Below, piece by piece: positions 34,783 to 43,070 of a stretch of 45,171 nt of DNA; the stretch's first letter is position 1, and every line of letters starts with the position of its first letter. The stretch covers positions 1-45,171 of the forward strand of contig CAMYKT010000015.1 of the NCBI GenBank assembly GCA_947259185.1, read 5' to 3'. A program made the position numbers and the translations under genes. This DNA is from an uncultured Methanobacteriaceae archaeon (GTDB lineage Archaea > Methanobacteriota > Methanobacteria > Methanobacteriales > Methanobacteriaceae). Below the pieces are notes generated by a model that worked only from the letters and a program-made list of their open reading frames with translations, made no database searches and was not told the origin of the DNA.

Positions 34783-34792
34783 AATTATAAAT
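34783..34792 (+). promoter_or_regulatory. TATA box of nop5-flpA, leaderless start
   Basis: AATTATAAAT at 34783-34792 is centred about 26 bases before the nop5 ATG at 34814. No ribosome binding site precedes that ATG. The spacing indicates a transcript beginning at the start codon. Confidence 0.55.
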
Positions 34793-34813
34793 CAGGTCAG
34801 ACAAACTAACTAT

Positions 34814-36016
34814 ATGAAATGTTATCTCACCAGTTGTCTGGCTGGTTTTATGGCCTTTAGTGAAGATTTGATTCTCTTGGATTATGAACTTTTCCCACCC
34901 AGTAAAATATCTTCCCGGATTTTAGATGTTCAGGAAGGTAATTTAGTAAAGGAAGAAGAGTTTCTACTTAAAAGAATGGTAAAAAATCACGAAAAGATAG
35001 TAATCGAAAATTCCAGACGTGTTTCTAATTATAAAAACCTTAAAAATAGTGAAAAATTTGAATTCCAATCACCCCACCAGGGGGGAGAACATTTAAGATA
35101 TAATTTAACTTCTATCCTAATAGATGTGGGATTTATAGATTCCCCAATAGATTTTAATCCACGAATTAGTAATATTTATCAAGAATTGGTCCTTAAAAAG
35201 ATAAGAGAGTCATCTGAATCTGAAGATAAACTATTAATGCAGGCAGTTAGTTCCATTGAAGAATTGGATGAGTCTATAAGTAAATTATCTGAACGCATCA
35301 GAGAATGGTATGCCATCCACTTTCCAGAAATGGATGCTATGAAAAGTCATGAGACATATGTGGGTTTAATTGCTGAATACGGACACCGTGAAAAAATTAT
35401 AAAAAACCTCAAAAAATTTAATTTAGATATAGAATCCAGCATGGGTGCTGAAATAGAAGAAGAAGACATTTTAATTCTCCAGAATTTTGCATCCTCACTT
35501 AAATCATTGCAAGATTCTCGCAAAGGCATAGAGAAGTACGTGGAAATCAAAATGGGCAAAATCGCTCCTAATTTAATGGATCTTTGTGGTGCCACCCTGG
35601 GGGCTAAACTCATAGCCCACGTGGGCAGTATTAAACAGCTTGCTATTTTCCCTTCCAGTACGGTGCAAATATTAGGTGCAGAAAAAGCTCTTTTCAGGCA
35701 TTTGAAAACAGGAGAACGTCCCCCTAAGCATGGGCTAATATACCAGCACCCTGAAATTCGAGGGGCGCGTTGGTGGATTAGAGGAAAAATAGCCCGGGCA
35801 TTTGCTGCTAAAATATCCCTTGCAGTTAGAAAAGACCTTTTTTCAGGAGAATTTGATCCTCATATTAAAGAACAGTTTTTGGAAAAGGTTGAGGAAATAA
35901 AAAAAGAAAATCCATTTCCAAAAAAACCCTCCCGTTCTAAAACTATTAAAAAAGAAACCTCCCGTAAAAAGCCTAAAAAGTATGGAAAAAAGAAAAAGAA
36001 GAAAAGCCGAAAATGA
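34814..36016 (+). CDS. Nop5/Nop56-type core protein of box C/D RNPs
   Basis: This 400-residue protein is archaeal Nop5. An N-terminal fibrillarin-binding domain (1-130) is followed by a long coiled-coil (about 140-240) and a Nop domain with MDLCGATLGAKLIAHVGSIKQLA (about residue 255-277), HLKTGERPPKHGLIYQHPEIRGA and RGKIARAFAAKISLA. The C-terminal tail from about 370 is extremely lysine-rich. Nop5 bridges L7Ae-bound box C/D guide RNA and fibrillarin to direct 2'-O-methylation of rRNA and tRNA. The start ATG lacks a Shine-Dalgarno but has a TATA box at leaderless spacing. flpA follows in the same orientation after about 70 bases. Confidence 0.95.
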   Translation: MKCYLTSCLAGFMAFSEDLILLDYELFPPSKISSRILDVQEGNLVKEEEFLLKRMVKNHEKIVIENSRRVSNYKNLKNSEKFEFQSPHQGGEHLRYNLTSILIDVGFIDSPIDFNPRISNIYQELVLKKIRESSESEDKLLMQAVSSIEELDESISKLSERIREWYAIHFPEMDAMKSHETYVGLIAEYGHREKIIKNLKKFNLDIESSMGAEIEEEDILILQNFASSLKSLQDSRKGIEKYVEIKMGKIAPNLMDLCGATLGAKLIAHVGSIKQLAIFPSSTVQILGAEKALFRHLKTGERPPKHGLIYQHPEIRGARWWIRGKIARAFAAKISLAVRKDLFSGEFDPHIKEQFLEKVEEIKKENPFPKKPSRSKTIKKETSRKKPKKYGKKKKKKSRK

Positions 36017-36085
36017 TTTAAAAAAATCATTCAGTTTATTTAGGTAAATTCCTTAAAAGGGCCAGTTAACTAAAATGTGATTATT

Positions 36086-36751
36086 ATGGAAAAATTAACT
36101 AAATCAAGTGAAATCTATATCATGGATCATTCGCTGGTTACTCCTAACCTCGCCCCTGAAGTAAAAGTGTATGGAGAAAAATTAGTGGATTTTAAAGGAA
36201 AAGAATATAGAATATGGGATCCTCGACGTTCTAAACTGGCTGCGGCTATTTTAAATGGGATGGATACCTTGGAAATATATAAAGATTCCAAGGTTTTATA
36301 TCTGGGGGCCTCTTCTGGTACCACCCCTTCTCATATTTCTGACCTGGTAGTAGATGGTTTATTGTATGCAGTAGAGTTTTCACCCCGGATGATGAGAGAG
36401 TTGTTAAGGGTATGTGAAAAAAGAGAAAATATGGTGCCTCTTCTAGAAGATGCCACCCGGCCACATCGTTATCTGAATCTTTTAGAAAAAGTAGATTTAA
36501 TATATTGTGATGTGGCTCAACCCCAGCAAAGTGAGCTTTTCATGGAAAATATGAGATTATTTTTAAAAAAGAAGGGTAGGGGAATAATCATGATTAAATC
36601 CCGAAGTATTGACGTGACACAAAAACCTCAAAAAATATTTAAAATTGAGGAAAAAAAACTTAAAAGTGCAGGATTTAAAATTGTAGAAAAAGTTAAATTA
36701 GAGCCATATGAAAAAGATCATCTGGCCATGGTCGTAGAGTTAAGTTTTTAA
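36086..36751 (+). CDS. flpA: Fibrillarin-like rRNA/tRNA 2'-O-methyltransferase
   Basis: This 221-residue SAM-dependent methyltransferase is archaeal fibrillarin. VLYLGASSGTTPSHISD (about residue 70-87) is the SAM loop, YAVEFSPRMMRELL follows, VDLIYCDVAQPQQ carries the catalytic Asp, and IMIKSRSIDVTQ the catalytic lysine. It works with Nop5 (gene upstream) and L7Ae in the C/D RNP. The frame opens at GTG 36077, but the ATG at 36086 is preferred because GTGATT lies five bases ahead. Length is normal. Confidence 0.96.
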   Translation: MEKLTKSSEIYIMDHSLVTPNLAPEVKVYGEKLVDFKGKEYRIWDPRRSKLAAAILNGMDTLEIYKDSKVLYLGASSGTTPSHISDLVVDGLLYAVEFSPRMMRELLRVCEKRENMVPLLEDATRPHRYLNLLEKVDLIYCDVAQPQQSELFMENMRLFLKKKGRGIIMIKSRSIDVTQKPQKIFKIEEKKLKSAGFKIVEKVKLEPYEKDHLAMVVELSF

Positions 36752-36884
36752 TCTATTTTTATTTACTGGTTTTTTAATAAGAGAGAAAGTTTTAGGGGAA
36801 TAGAATAATTTCTTATTTTGTTGAACTGATACTTTTATATTATAGAAGGTACATAAAAAAATAATTGCCCATACATCATCTAAC

Positions 36885-36964
36885 ATGTGGCCATAATTTC
36901 ACCTCCAGGGGTTTTGCAAATATTGATATACTCCCACATAATGCAAAAGCTCTGGAGGATGAAA
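36885..36964. other. Long imperfect hairpin with possible pseudoknot, between convergent genes
   Basis: Arms 36902-36918 (CCTCCAGGGGTTTTGCA) and 36942-36958 pair over 17 bases with one wobble and one G-G mismatch. TTTCA/TGAAA (36897-36901 with 36960-36964) extends the stem past one bulged A. The 23-base loop carries CCACAT (36934-36939), complementary to ATGTGG at 36885-36890 outside the stem. That would allow an H-type pseudoknot. It lies about 145 bases after flpA and 55 bases after coaBC, with no T run on either side, so it does not look like a simple terminator. A small RNA or a MITE-like inverted repeat are alternatives. A TATA-like stretch occurs near 36835-36845. Confidence 0.6.
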
Positions 36965-37018
36965 ATATTTATTTTAAGTTCAATTATTTGATTAATCTTT
37001 AAATTGTTAACTTGCTTA

Positions 37019-38164
37019 TTATTTTAGCTTTGTTAGAATTTTGTTAAAAATGATTTTTGAAATCTCTTTTTTAGTTAATAATGGATTTTCTTCCACATTT
37101 TCTTTATCAATTATTAAAACCTGGTTAAAATCTGATCCAAATCCTGCACCATCAATTGAAACATCATTTGCAACCACTATATCTGTGGTTTTAAGTTGAA
37201 GGAGTGATGATTCAATCAATTCTTCTCTGGAAACACCATACTCTGCTTTAAACCCCACCAGGAATATATCTGGATTAATAATTTTAGCCTTCTCTATGAT
37301 TTTTGGAGTGGGCTTTAGATTCAGTAGTAAGTTTTTAGAGGAGCTAATTTTATTTTCTTCAAAATTGGTGGGAGTAAAATCAGCTACAGCTGCAGCGGAT
37401 ATGAATATATCATAATCTATAATAAGATCCTGGATTTGGGTTGCCATTTCTCCTGTAGAAGATGTGCATATAGTTGGTATAACCGGGGGAATATTTACCT
37501 TCATTTCTCCTGCCAATAGCATTACCTCTGCACCACGAATATATGCTTCCTTTGCTAACTCCAGCCCCATCTTACCCGAACTACGATTGGAAATTCCCCT
37601 TACTGGATCAATGGCTTCATAAGTACCTCCAGCAGATATTAATACTTTTTTCCCTTTTAAATCACCGGCTGATGTTTCTCTAAGTACTTTTAGCACTATA
37701 TCCTCCATATGGGGAAATTTAGCTTTGCTTTCTTCGATGCGCGGTGCAATAAACTGGATTCCTTCATTTTCCAGCTTTTCTATGTTCTCCTCCACTGCCT
37801 GATACATGGCATCATGCATGGAAGGAACCATTATAATGGGGGTTTTTTGTCCAAAGGCAGTTATTAAAAGAGAGTTAATGGGATTATCTGATATTTTAAA
37901 GGCAAATTTGCTTATGACATTAGCTGTAGCTGGAGCAACCAGAATTAAATCCGCAGAAGCATATTTAACATGTTCAATGGCCCCGGTTATTTCTAAAACC
38001 ACCTTTTCTCCTGTAGCAAATTCCATGGAATAGGGGTGAATGATTTGACAGGCACTATCACTCATGAAACATTTAATATCAAATCCCTGTCTTTTAAGCT
38101 CCCTGGCGAGCTTTACTGACTCTACGGCGGCTACACTTCCAGTAATGCACATAATTATATTCAT
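37019..38164 (-). CDS. coaBC: Bifunctional phosphopantothenoylcysteine decarboxylase / phosphopantothenate-cysteine ligase
   Basis: This 381-residue two-domain enzyme makes 4'-phosphopantetheine for coenzyme A. The N-terminal flavoprotein domain (CoaC, about 1-175) shows ITGSVAAVESVKLARELK, APATANVISKFAF and VPSMHDAMYQ. The C-terminal CoaB domain (from about 176) begins VLISAGGTYEAIDPVRGISNRSSGKMG and includes ISAAAVADFTP and LVGFKAEYG. Archaea feed it with phosphopantothenate made by their own kinase-free route. AAGGT lies upstream of the ATG. It follows the NusA-like gene by 41 bases, and the two are likely one operon. Confidence 0.96.
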   Translation of the reverse strand: MNIIMCITGSVAAVESVKLARELKRQGFDIKCFMSDSACQIIHPYSMEFATGEKVVLEITGAIEHVKYASADLILVAPATANVISKFAFKISDNPINSLLITAFGQKTPIIMVPSMHDAMYQAVEENIEKLENEGIQFIAPRIEESKAKFPHMEDIVLKVLRETSAGDLKGKKVLISAGGTYEAIDPVRGISNRSSGKMGLELAKEAYIRGAEVMLLAGEMKVNIPPVIPTICTSSTGEMATQIQDLIIDYDIFISAAAVADFTPTNFEENKISSSKNLLLNLKPTPKIIEKAKIINPDIFLVGFKAEYGVSREELIESSLLQLKTTDIVVANDVSIDGAGFGSDFNQVLIIDKENVEENPLLTKKEISKIIFNKILTKLK

Positions 38165-38205
38165 AATTTTTACCTTCTTAAATCCCTTTTTTTTAATATA
38201 ACTTT

Positions 38206-38703
38206 TTATTGGTCATCCAGTACAATAATTGTTTCTTCACCAGTAAGTAATTTGATAAGGGCATTAAGTTGCTCTGGTTTTCCCGGTAGCCGGTGGGCAT
38301 CTTCTCTCCTGACCCTTATTTTATATTTTTCCTGGCCGTCCCGACCATATACTATATTTATTCCAGAGATTCGTGCAGGAGCAATTAAATCGCTTGAAAC
38401 AGATTTTAAATCAGATCCTTCACCTACAACCCTGATTTTTTTTCCTATTTCTTTGGATATGGCCCTTACAATTTTCCCTCCCTTACCAATGAGTTGACCA
38501 ACTTGATTTTTTTCTGTGATAATTATAGTCTCTTCTCCCCCATCAATAATCCGTTTAAAATCTAGTTTGCCATCCCCAAGTTTAAAAATTATTTTTGCAA
38601 TGCTCAGCTCAGTTAGAGTTACTTCGCCATTTTTAAGCTTTTTTTCACAGCCCGGACATAATATCCCACTTTTTAAACAGACATCACATATTGGCAATAC
38701 CAT
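38206..38703 (-). CDS. NusA-like KH-domain protein with N-terminal zinc ribbon
   Basis: This 165-residue protein starts ICDVCLKSGILCPGCEKKL, a CxxC...CxxC zinc ribbon. It has two KH-type RNA-binding domains: one with VGQLIGKGGKIVRAISKEIG (GxxG loop near residue 73) and one in the C-terminal half ending in a short acidic tail. It matches the archaeal family annotated as NusA-like transcription elongation protein. It may contact RNA polymerase or nascent RNA, but direct evidence is scarce. A strong AGGAGGA ribosome binding site precedes the ATG. coaBC is immediately downstream. Confidence 0.88.
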   Translation of the reverse strand: MVLPICDVCLKSGILCPGCEKKLKNGEVTLTELSIAKIIFKLGDGKLDFKRIIDGGEETIIITEKNQVGQLIGKGGKIVRAISKEIGKKIRVVGEGSDLKSVSSDLIAPARISGINIVYGRDGQEKYKIRVRREDAHRLPGKPEQLNALIKLLTGEETIIVLDDQ

Positions 38704-39045
38704 TTATAGTTCCTCCTTTTTATTTTTATAAACATGACTAAAGTTTTAAGAAGGCTTTCTCCCATTAAATCCTCTTTTTAATTTTAATTAATTTAATAAG
38801 ACAAAATATTCAAGAAAATGTATTTTTTGAATGCCGATAGACTATTTAATTTCCTTAAAGGGAAGTAAAATAAAAAAACGGGCCATGAATGATATCAGGT
38901 ATGAAATTTAATCATAATATTACAGTATGCCACTCTTACCTGACTCTTTTAGATAGTTTAAATTTTAAGAATATAAATTTATGCCCCTCATAAAATCTAA
39001 ATTAAAACTCTGAAAAAAAGAAATATGGAATAAAAAAAATATGGT
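38704..39045. other. Intergenic region, no gene seen
   Basis: This 342-base AT-rich gap lies between the NusA-like gene and the lipoprotein gene, both on the minus strand. It holds a seven-pair inverted repeat TCAGGTA/TACCTGA (38895-38901 and 38937-38943) with a 35-base loop. A loose ATTCAAGAAAAT/ATTTTTTGAAT dyad lies near 38808-38832. Neither is flanked by features that fix a role. No small reading frame with a good ribosome binding site was found. Confidence 0.45.
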
Positions 39046-39600
39046 TTACTGGATTTTGAAAGTGTTTATTATTAGATCAAAGTTTTTCTGTTGAGCATCA
39101 AAATCAGCAGGTAAAGCTCCGCAGAGAATCACATATATGGTGCCATTTTTTTCCAGCCATACCGCTCTTTCCTGTTTTTGAACACCATCCACATTAATTC
39201 TATGGATGTTTTCATAAGCTTCTACCCCATTTAGGGTCAATGATCGTTGTGAAATTGACTCAAAGTTAGGATTAGATTCGGCTGTAGAATAAGTAGCATC
39301 AAAAGTGTCTTTAAGGGTTTGTCCTGAAGGTAATGGGGTAGATTGAATAACTACTAAAGTAGTTATGCTGCCATTAGCATCCTGTGACTCAGGATCACCT
39401 ACCACTACCAGTGAATTAGGAGTTTCACTTTCTAGATCAGATGTCCATGATTCCGGATATTCAAAGGAAATTCCGCTTCCAGAAAAAGTTTTAGAGGGTA
39501 TATCTGATGTTTGGCTTGTTCCTTCCTCCCCTGAATCTACACAACCTGCTGCAAATACCACCAGAAGTATGATGGTTAGTATGGGAAAATATTTTTTCAT
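39046..39600 (-). CDS. PsbP-like lipoprotein, paralogue 1
   Basis: The precursor has about 184 residues. MKKYFPILTIILLVVFAAGCVDSG is a lipoprotein signal with lipobox AAGC, and a serine/threonine-rich linker follows. The mature domain begins GISFEYPESWTSD and ends YVILCGALPADF...FDLIINTFKIQ, the pattern of archaeal PsbP-related proteins, which have a Mog1/PsbP-like fold. The frame extends 27 codons upstream, but the ATG at 39600 has GGAGTG five bases ahead and gives a clean signal peptide. The role of this family in methanogens is unknown. A paralogue lies just upstream, so the two arose by tandem duplication. Confidence 0.8.
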   Translation of the reverse strand: MKKYFPILTIILLVVFAAGCVDSGEEGTSQTSDIPSKTFSGSGISFEYPESWTSDLESETPNSLVVVGDPESQDANGSITTLVVIQSTPLPSGQTLKDTFDATYSTAESNPNFESISQRSLTLNGVEAYENIHRINVDGVQKQERAVWLEKNGTIYVILCGALPADFDAQQKNFDLIINTFKIQ

Positions 39601-39753
39601 GATTACACTCCGTATAATATTATAATATATACGTATATTTTCTAGAAAAATGTATTTATACCTATTGTTCTTGCCAGACAATAAAAAACAATGAATTCCG
39701 GCGATTAGAACTTAAAATGTAAAAAGAATAGAGGATAGTTGTATATTAAAAAA

Positions 39754-40290
39754 TTAGTTGATTATTTTAAAACTATTCACTATCAAATCAAAATTTTGTC
39801 TTTCCCTTTCAAATTGGTTTATAAGTGCGCTACACAGGATAACATAAATCTGGTTGCTGTCCTCTATCCAGATGGCACGTTGTTGTTTGAGAATACCATT
39901 ATCATCCACAGTGTAAACATTCTCTCTGGCCTGAACATTACCCATAGTAATATTGCTTTCAGATACTCTCTGATAGCTGGAATTATTGAATAATGTAGCA
40001 TAATTTTGATCATACATGGAATTGAAAGTTCCAGTTCTATTTATTCTTTGTATAGTAACCACAGTTTCAGCAAAGCCCGTAGCAGTATTTACTGACCGGG
40101 GATCGGCGACTGAAGCTATAGTTTCATTAGCTTTAGATGTGGCAACTACCCATGTTCCGGGATAATCAAATGAAACACCATTTTGAGTTAATGTTATGGT
40201 TTCATTTGTTCGTGAATCGGAATTAGAAGTGCATCCCGCAGTAAAAACGAGAAACAATATCACTAATAGTGCTATGAAATATTTTCTCAT
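39754..40290 (-). CDS. PsbP-like lipoprotein, paralogue 2
   Basis: This 178-residue precursor starts MRKYFIALLVILFLVFTAGCTSN (lipobox TAGC). It shares the same mature-domain skeleton as its neighbour: GVSFDYPGTWVVAT near the start, then KQQRAIWIEDSNQIYVILC and FDLIVNSFKI at the end. Paralogue 1 has KQERAVWLEKNGTIYVILC at the equivalent place. GAGGTAG lies five bases before the ATG. The two genes are separated by about 150 bases. Both lie downstream of a gene for a single-span membrane protein, so a surface complex is conceivable. No ligand can be predicted. Confidence 0.8.
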   Translation of the reverse strand: MRKYFIALLVILFLVFTAGCTSNSDSRTNETITLTQNGVSFDYPGTWVVATSKANETIASVADPRSVNTATGFAETVVTIQRINRTGTFNSMYDQNYATLFNNSSYQRVSESNITMGNVQARENVYTVDDNGILKQQRAIWIEDSNQIYVILCSALINQFERERQNFDLIVNSFKIIN

Positions 40291-40337
40291 AAAATCTACC
40301 TCATTAAAAAATTTAAAAAATAGATGATGGTTTTAAG

Positions 40338-40967
40338 TTATGGGGCAGGAGTTTCAGGAGGAGTACCTCCCCCGCCAGTATTTCCACCATCCCCTGGAGA
40401 ATCCCCATTACCTGGAGAATCCCCACCATTAGATGGAGTATCTTGCGTTGGAGATTGGGTTACAGTAGTTACCTGAGTATTTTGAGTAATATTAGCACTA
40501 TTTTCAAAAGTAGGGAAGGCAGTATCATTTACCAGTACTGTGCCATCAGTGGCCGTGGTAGGTAAATCCAGAATATATACTCCAAATCCAGAGCCTATAA
40601 AAAAAGCCAGAGCCAAAAAAACTGCAGCTAAAGCCCCTATTTTAGATTTTGAACTTTGAGAATTATTTTGATGAGTTCCAGATGTTTTTGGAGTAGTCAC
40701 GTATTTTTTTACGAGTTCTTCTTCTTCTATTTGATCCTTTTCCGCTTTATTTTTTTCTACCCAATGATCCAGGGATTTTTCCGCGTTTTTTTGACCCCGC
40801 ATCATTTTAATTCTATCTGCAGCCTCTAGAGTTTCTAGTTGCTGAGAATATTCTCTTTTTTGAGACTGGTACTCTTTTTTAGATATATTACCTGCTTCCA
40901 GGTCTTTTTCCAGGTCTCTGAGAATTTTTAAAATTTTATCATTTTGACTAATATTAATCCTCTCCAT
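40338..40967 (-). CDS. Single-span membrane protein with acidic helical N-terminus and Gly/Pro-rich external tail
   Basis: The protein has 209 residues. Charged helices cover about residues 1-105, one membrane span follows at about 110-132 (GALAAVFLALAFFIGSGFGV), and then an outward Thr/Asn stretch. The C-terminal 40 residues are repeated DSPGNGDSPGDGGN-like units ending PPETPAP. The early SKKEYQSQKREYSQQLETL part resembles SHOCT-like short helical domains. No enzyme motif is visible. Its ATG overlaps the last 14 bases of pheA, and its ribosome binding site is not obvious, so it may be translated by coupling. The lipoprotein genes follow 47 bases later. The function is unknown. Confidence 0.65.
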   Translation of the reverse strand: MERINISQNDKILKILRDLEKDLEAGNISKKEYQSQKREYSQQLETLEAADRIKMMRGQKNAEKSLDHWVEKNKAEKDQIEEEELVKKYVTTPKTSGTHQNNSQSSKSKIGALAAVFLALAFFIGSGFGVYILDLPTTATDGTVLVNDTAFPTFENSANITQNTQVTTVTQSPTQDTPSNGGDSPGNGDSPGDGGNTGGGGTPPETPAP

Positions 40968-41793
40968 AAGTAGGATATGAACCTAAAACTTTTACAAAGG
41001 GAGTTTTATTTTTGATGGTATTTAAAATATTCTCTACCTTGCTATCATCACAGTGGCCTTCAAAATCTATAAAGAATATATATTTACCCAGACCTTTCTT
41101 GGATGGCCTGGATTCAATTTTAGTTAAATTAATATTTTCCCTGGCAAAAAGCCCTAAAACATCATATAATCCTCCCGGACAATCTTTAGATAAAGAAAAC
41201 ACAATGGAAGTTTTATCATTACCAGTGGATGGTTGCTTTTTATGAGAAAGAACAACAAAACGAGTCATATTATTATCATAGTCCTGGATATCTCTAGCAA
41301 TTATTTCCAACCCATATAACTCAGCAGCACGGTTAGTGCCAATAGCTCCGGCGTTTTTTTGGCCTTTAATAAATTTAGCTGCTGCAGCAGTACTGGAAGT
41401 GGAATGAGTAATTATGTTAAGGTTTTCCAGGAAAATGCGGCACTGTGACAATGCTTGTGAATGAGAATAGACCGATTTTATATCTTTAATACTGGTGCCG
41501 GGGTTAGCCAATAAATTATGACTTACAGATAAAACAATCTCTTTTTCAATTATTAAGTCATAATCCTGGGCTAAAAGATCCAGGGTGACTCCTACAGGAC
41601 CTTCAATAGAATTTTCAATAGGGACCACGCCTTTATCTACTTTTTTGTTTTTAACTGCATCTAAAACTTCTATTATGGAATCATAAGCAATTAAATCCCC
41701 TTTTAAAGTAGCAGCAGCCTCCTCTGTAAAGGTTCCTTTAGGTCCAAAAAATGCCAGAAAAATATCTCCCTCTTGTTTTGATTTAGGTATAAT
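40954..41793 (-). CDS. pheA: Prephenate dehydratase, start codon unusual
   Basis: The protein includes the full prephenate dehydratase domain and a C-terminal ACT domain. FFGPKGTFTEEAA opens the catalytic domain, VVPIENSIEGPVG follows, and HSTSSTAAAAKFI and NMTRFVVLS lead to ACT motifs SIVFSLSKDCPGGLYDVL and ESRPSKKGLGKYIFFID. It makes phenylpyruvate from prephenate for phenylalanine. The frame is open back to the RNA ligase stop codon but contains no ATG, GTG or TTG before GPKGTF. An AUU at 41793 overlaps that stop codon and sits nine bases after AGGAGG. A CTG at 41757 after GGAGA is the alternative. A GTG at 41628 would cut off the first 55 residues. The start is therefore provisional. Confidence 0.85.
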   Translation of the reverse strand: MIPKSKQEGDIFLAFFGPKGTFTEEAAATLKGDLIAYDSIIEVLDAVKNKKVDKGVVPIENSIEGPVGVTLDLLAQDYDLIIEKEIVLSVSHNLLANPGTSIKDIKSVYSHSQALSQCRIFLENLNIITHSTSSTAAAAKFIKGQKNAGAIGTNRAAELYGLEIIARDIQDYDNNMTRFVVLSHKKQPSTGNDKTSIVFSLSKDCPGGLYDVLGLFARENINLTKIESRPSKKGLGKYIFFIDFEGHCDDSKVENILNTIKNKTPFVKVLGSYPTYGED

Positions 41794-43070
41794 TAATATA
41801 GCCCTCCTTTAAGATAATTCCTTATCTTGTCATTAGTGGATTGATGTATTCTTCTAATAACTGCCTTTCCATCATTATAATCTTCAAGAACAGCACTTAC
41901 TCCCAGATCATGTAAATGGCGCATGAATTCCTCGGCCTCATCCTGATTATCCACTTCGATAATAGTATCTTCGATAGCAGAGTCTCCTTCTGCTATGTCC
42001 TGAATAATTTTAAGCATAGGGTAGATAATGGATTCACCCATCCTCTGAGCTCTTTTTCTAAGTTCTTCCGGGGAATCTTCCATTTCATATGCCTGAAAAC
42101 CCTCCCTTATAACTCTTGAAAAGAAAAATGCCCTTCCAAAATCAAAAGGAAAATTAAATGCGTATTTTATTTCTCGATTATGAGCCTGAGAAGAAGTATA
42201 TTTAAGAGGAGATAATTCCATCTCAGGTTGTTTCATTACCACTCCTTCCCTATTTTCCAGCCCTATTTGTTTAATGATCTCTTTAATTTTTTCTGATGCC
42301 TCTTTTACAGGGAATATCCCATACAATCTTACAACGGGTAGGCCATAATCCTCCAGAAGCTTTCTTTTTTTATCCAGAGATAATGGTTGATTGGTCAGTT
42401 TTTGTCGGATATCAAATACTCGGAATCCCAGATTTCCGATTTCTTCATAGTGATGGGAAACATAGGGATTGGCCGTGCCAACCATTTCTCCACAAAGTAC
42501 CAGGTCAGGATTGTCCTGAAAGAATGTAGATAAGTCCATTAATTCCTGTGCTTTTTTGGTGGTGAAAGGGCAAATATATCCTCCTCGAGTAAGTGCAATT
42601 ATGGTGATATCATCTTTAGAGTCTGATTCACATTCCAGGCAGGCCAGGCGGACATTATATCCATTCATCTTTTCTTCTACTGCTACCTGGTCTGGAAAAT
42701 AATTCTCCAGTGAGGGAGATAAAAGTAAAGTTCTTCTTATTTTAGGAAAACCCCGGATAACCTGGATATTATTAGTAAGGTATATTACGGTGCCTTCTTC
42801 AATTTTACCCAGACCCTTTTTAAATTGAAGTGTAGGAATATTTAAGGAATGATAAAATTTAATAGTGCCTTTCTTAATTGCTTCTTCCAGTTTTTCTGAT
42901 TTGATACCAACTTTTTGGTGTATCTTTTCCTCTAAGAAGTTTTCAATGGAAATTTCTGAGATTAAATCACATTGAGGACATAGATAAAAAAAGTGGGTAA
43001 GGGAGTTATTTTTCCTCCAATCGATTTTCATGGAAGAATTGCATTTAGGGCAATTAATTTCTGGAAGAAT
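41793..43070 (-). CDS. ATP-dependent RNA ligase (archaeal Pab1020/MthRnl family) with N-terminal zinc ribbon
   Basis: The ligase core is clear. EEKMNGYNVR holds the nucleotidyl lysine (motif I), and LVLCGEMVG is motif III-like. LENREGVVMKQP and LKYT correspond to motifs IV and V. A C-terminal region of about 150 residues corresponds to the family's dimerisation part. It joins or circularises RNA ends in an ATP-dependent way. The first ATG (43031) has no ribosome binding site and would discard a CPKC pair that, with the downstream CPQC, makes a zinc ribbon. The frame is open to the preceding stop, where AUU at 43070 lies eight bases after GGAGGGGG. I therefore take the longer form of about 425 residues, with the start provisional. 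Confidence 0.85.
   Translation of the reverse strand: MLPEINCPKCNSSMKIDWRKNNSLTHFFYLCPQCDLISEISIENFLEEKIHQKVGIKSEKLEEAIKKGTIKFYHSLNIPTLQFKKGLGKIEEGTVIYLTNNIQVIRGFPKIRRTLLLSPSLENYFPDQVAVEEKMNGYNVRLACLECESDSKDDITIIALTRGGYICPFTTKKAQELMDLSTFFQDNPDLVLCGEMVGTANPYVSHHYEEIGNLGFRVFDIRQKLTNQPLSLDKKRKLLEDYGLPVVRLYGIFPVKEASEKIKEIIKQIGLENREGVVMKQPEMELSPLKYTSSQAHNREIKYAFNFPFDFGRAFFFSRVIREGFQAYEMEDSPEELRKRAQRMGESIIYPMLKIIQDIAEGDSAIEDTIIEVDNQDEAEEFMRHLHDLGVSAVLEDYNDGKAVIRRIHQSTNDKIRNYLKGGLY

Noticed and set aside
36902..36958. Hairpin taken as a bacterial-type intrinsic terminator
   Set aside because: No T run follows the stem on either strand, and archaeal terminators normally need U-rich ends rather than stems.
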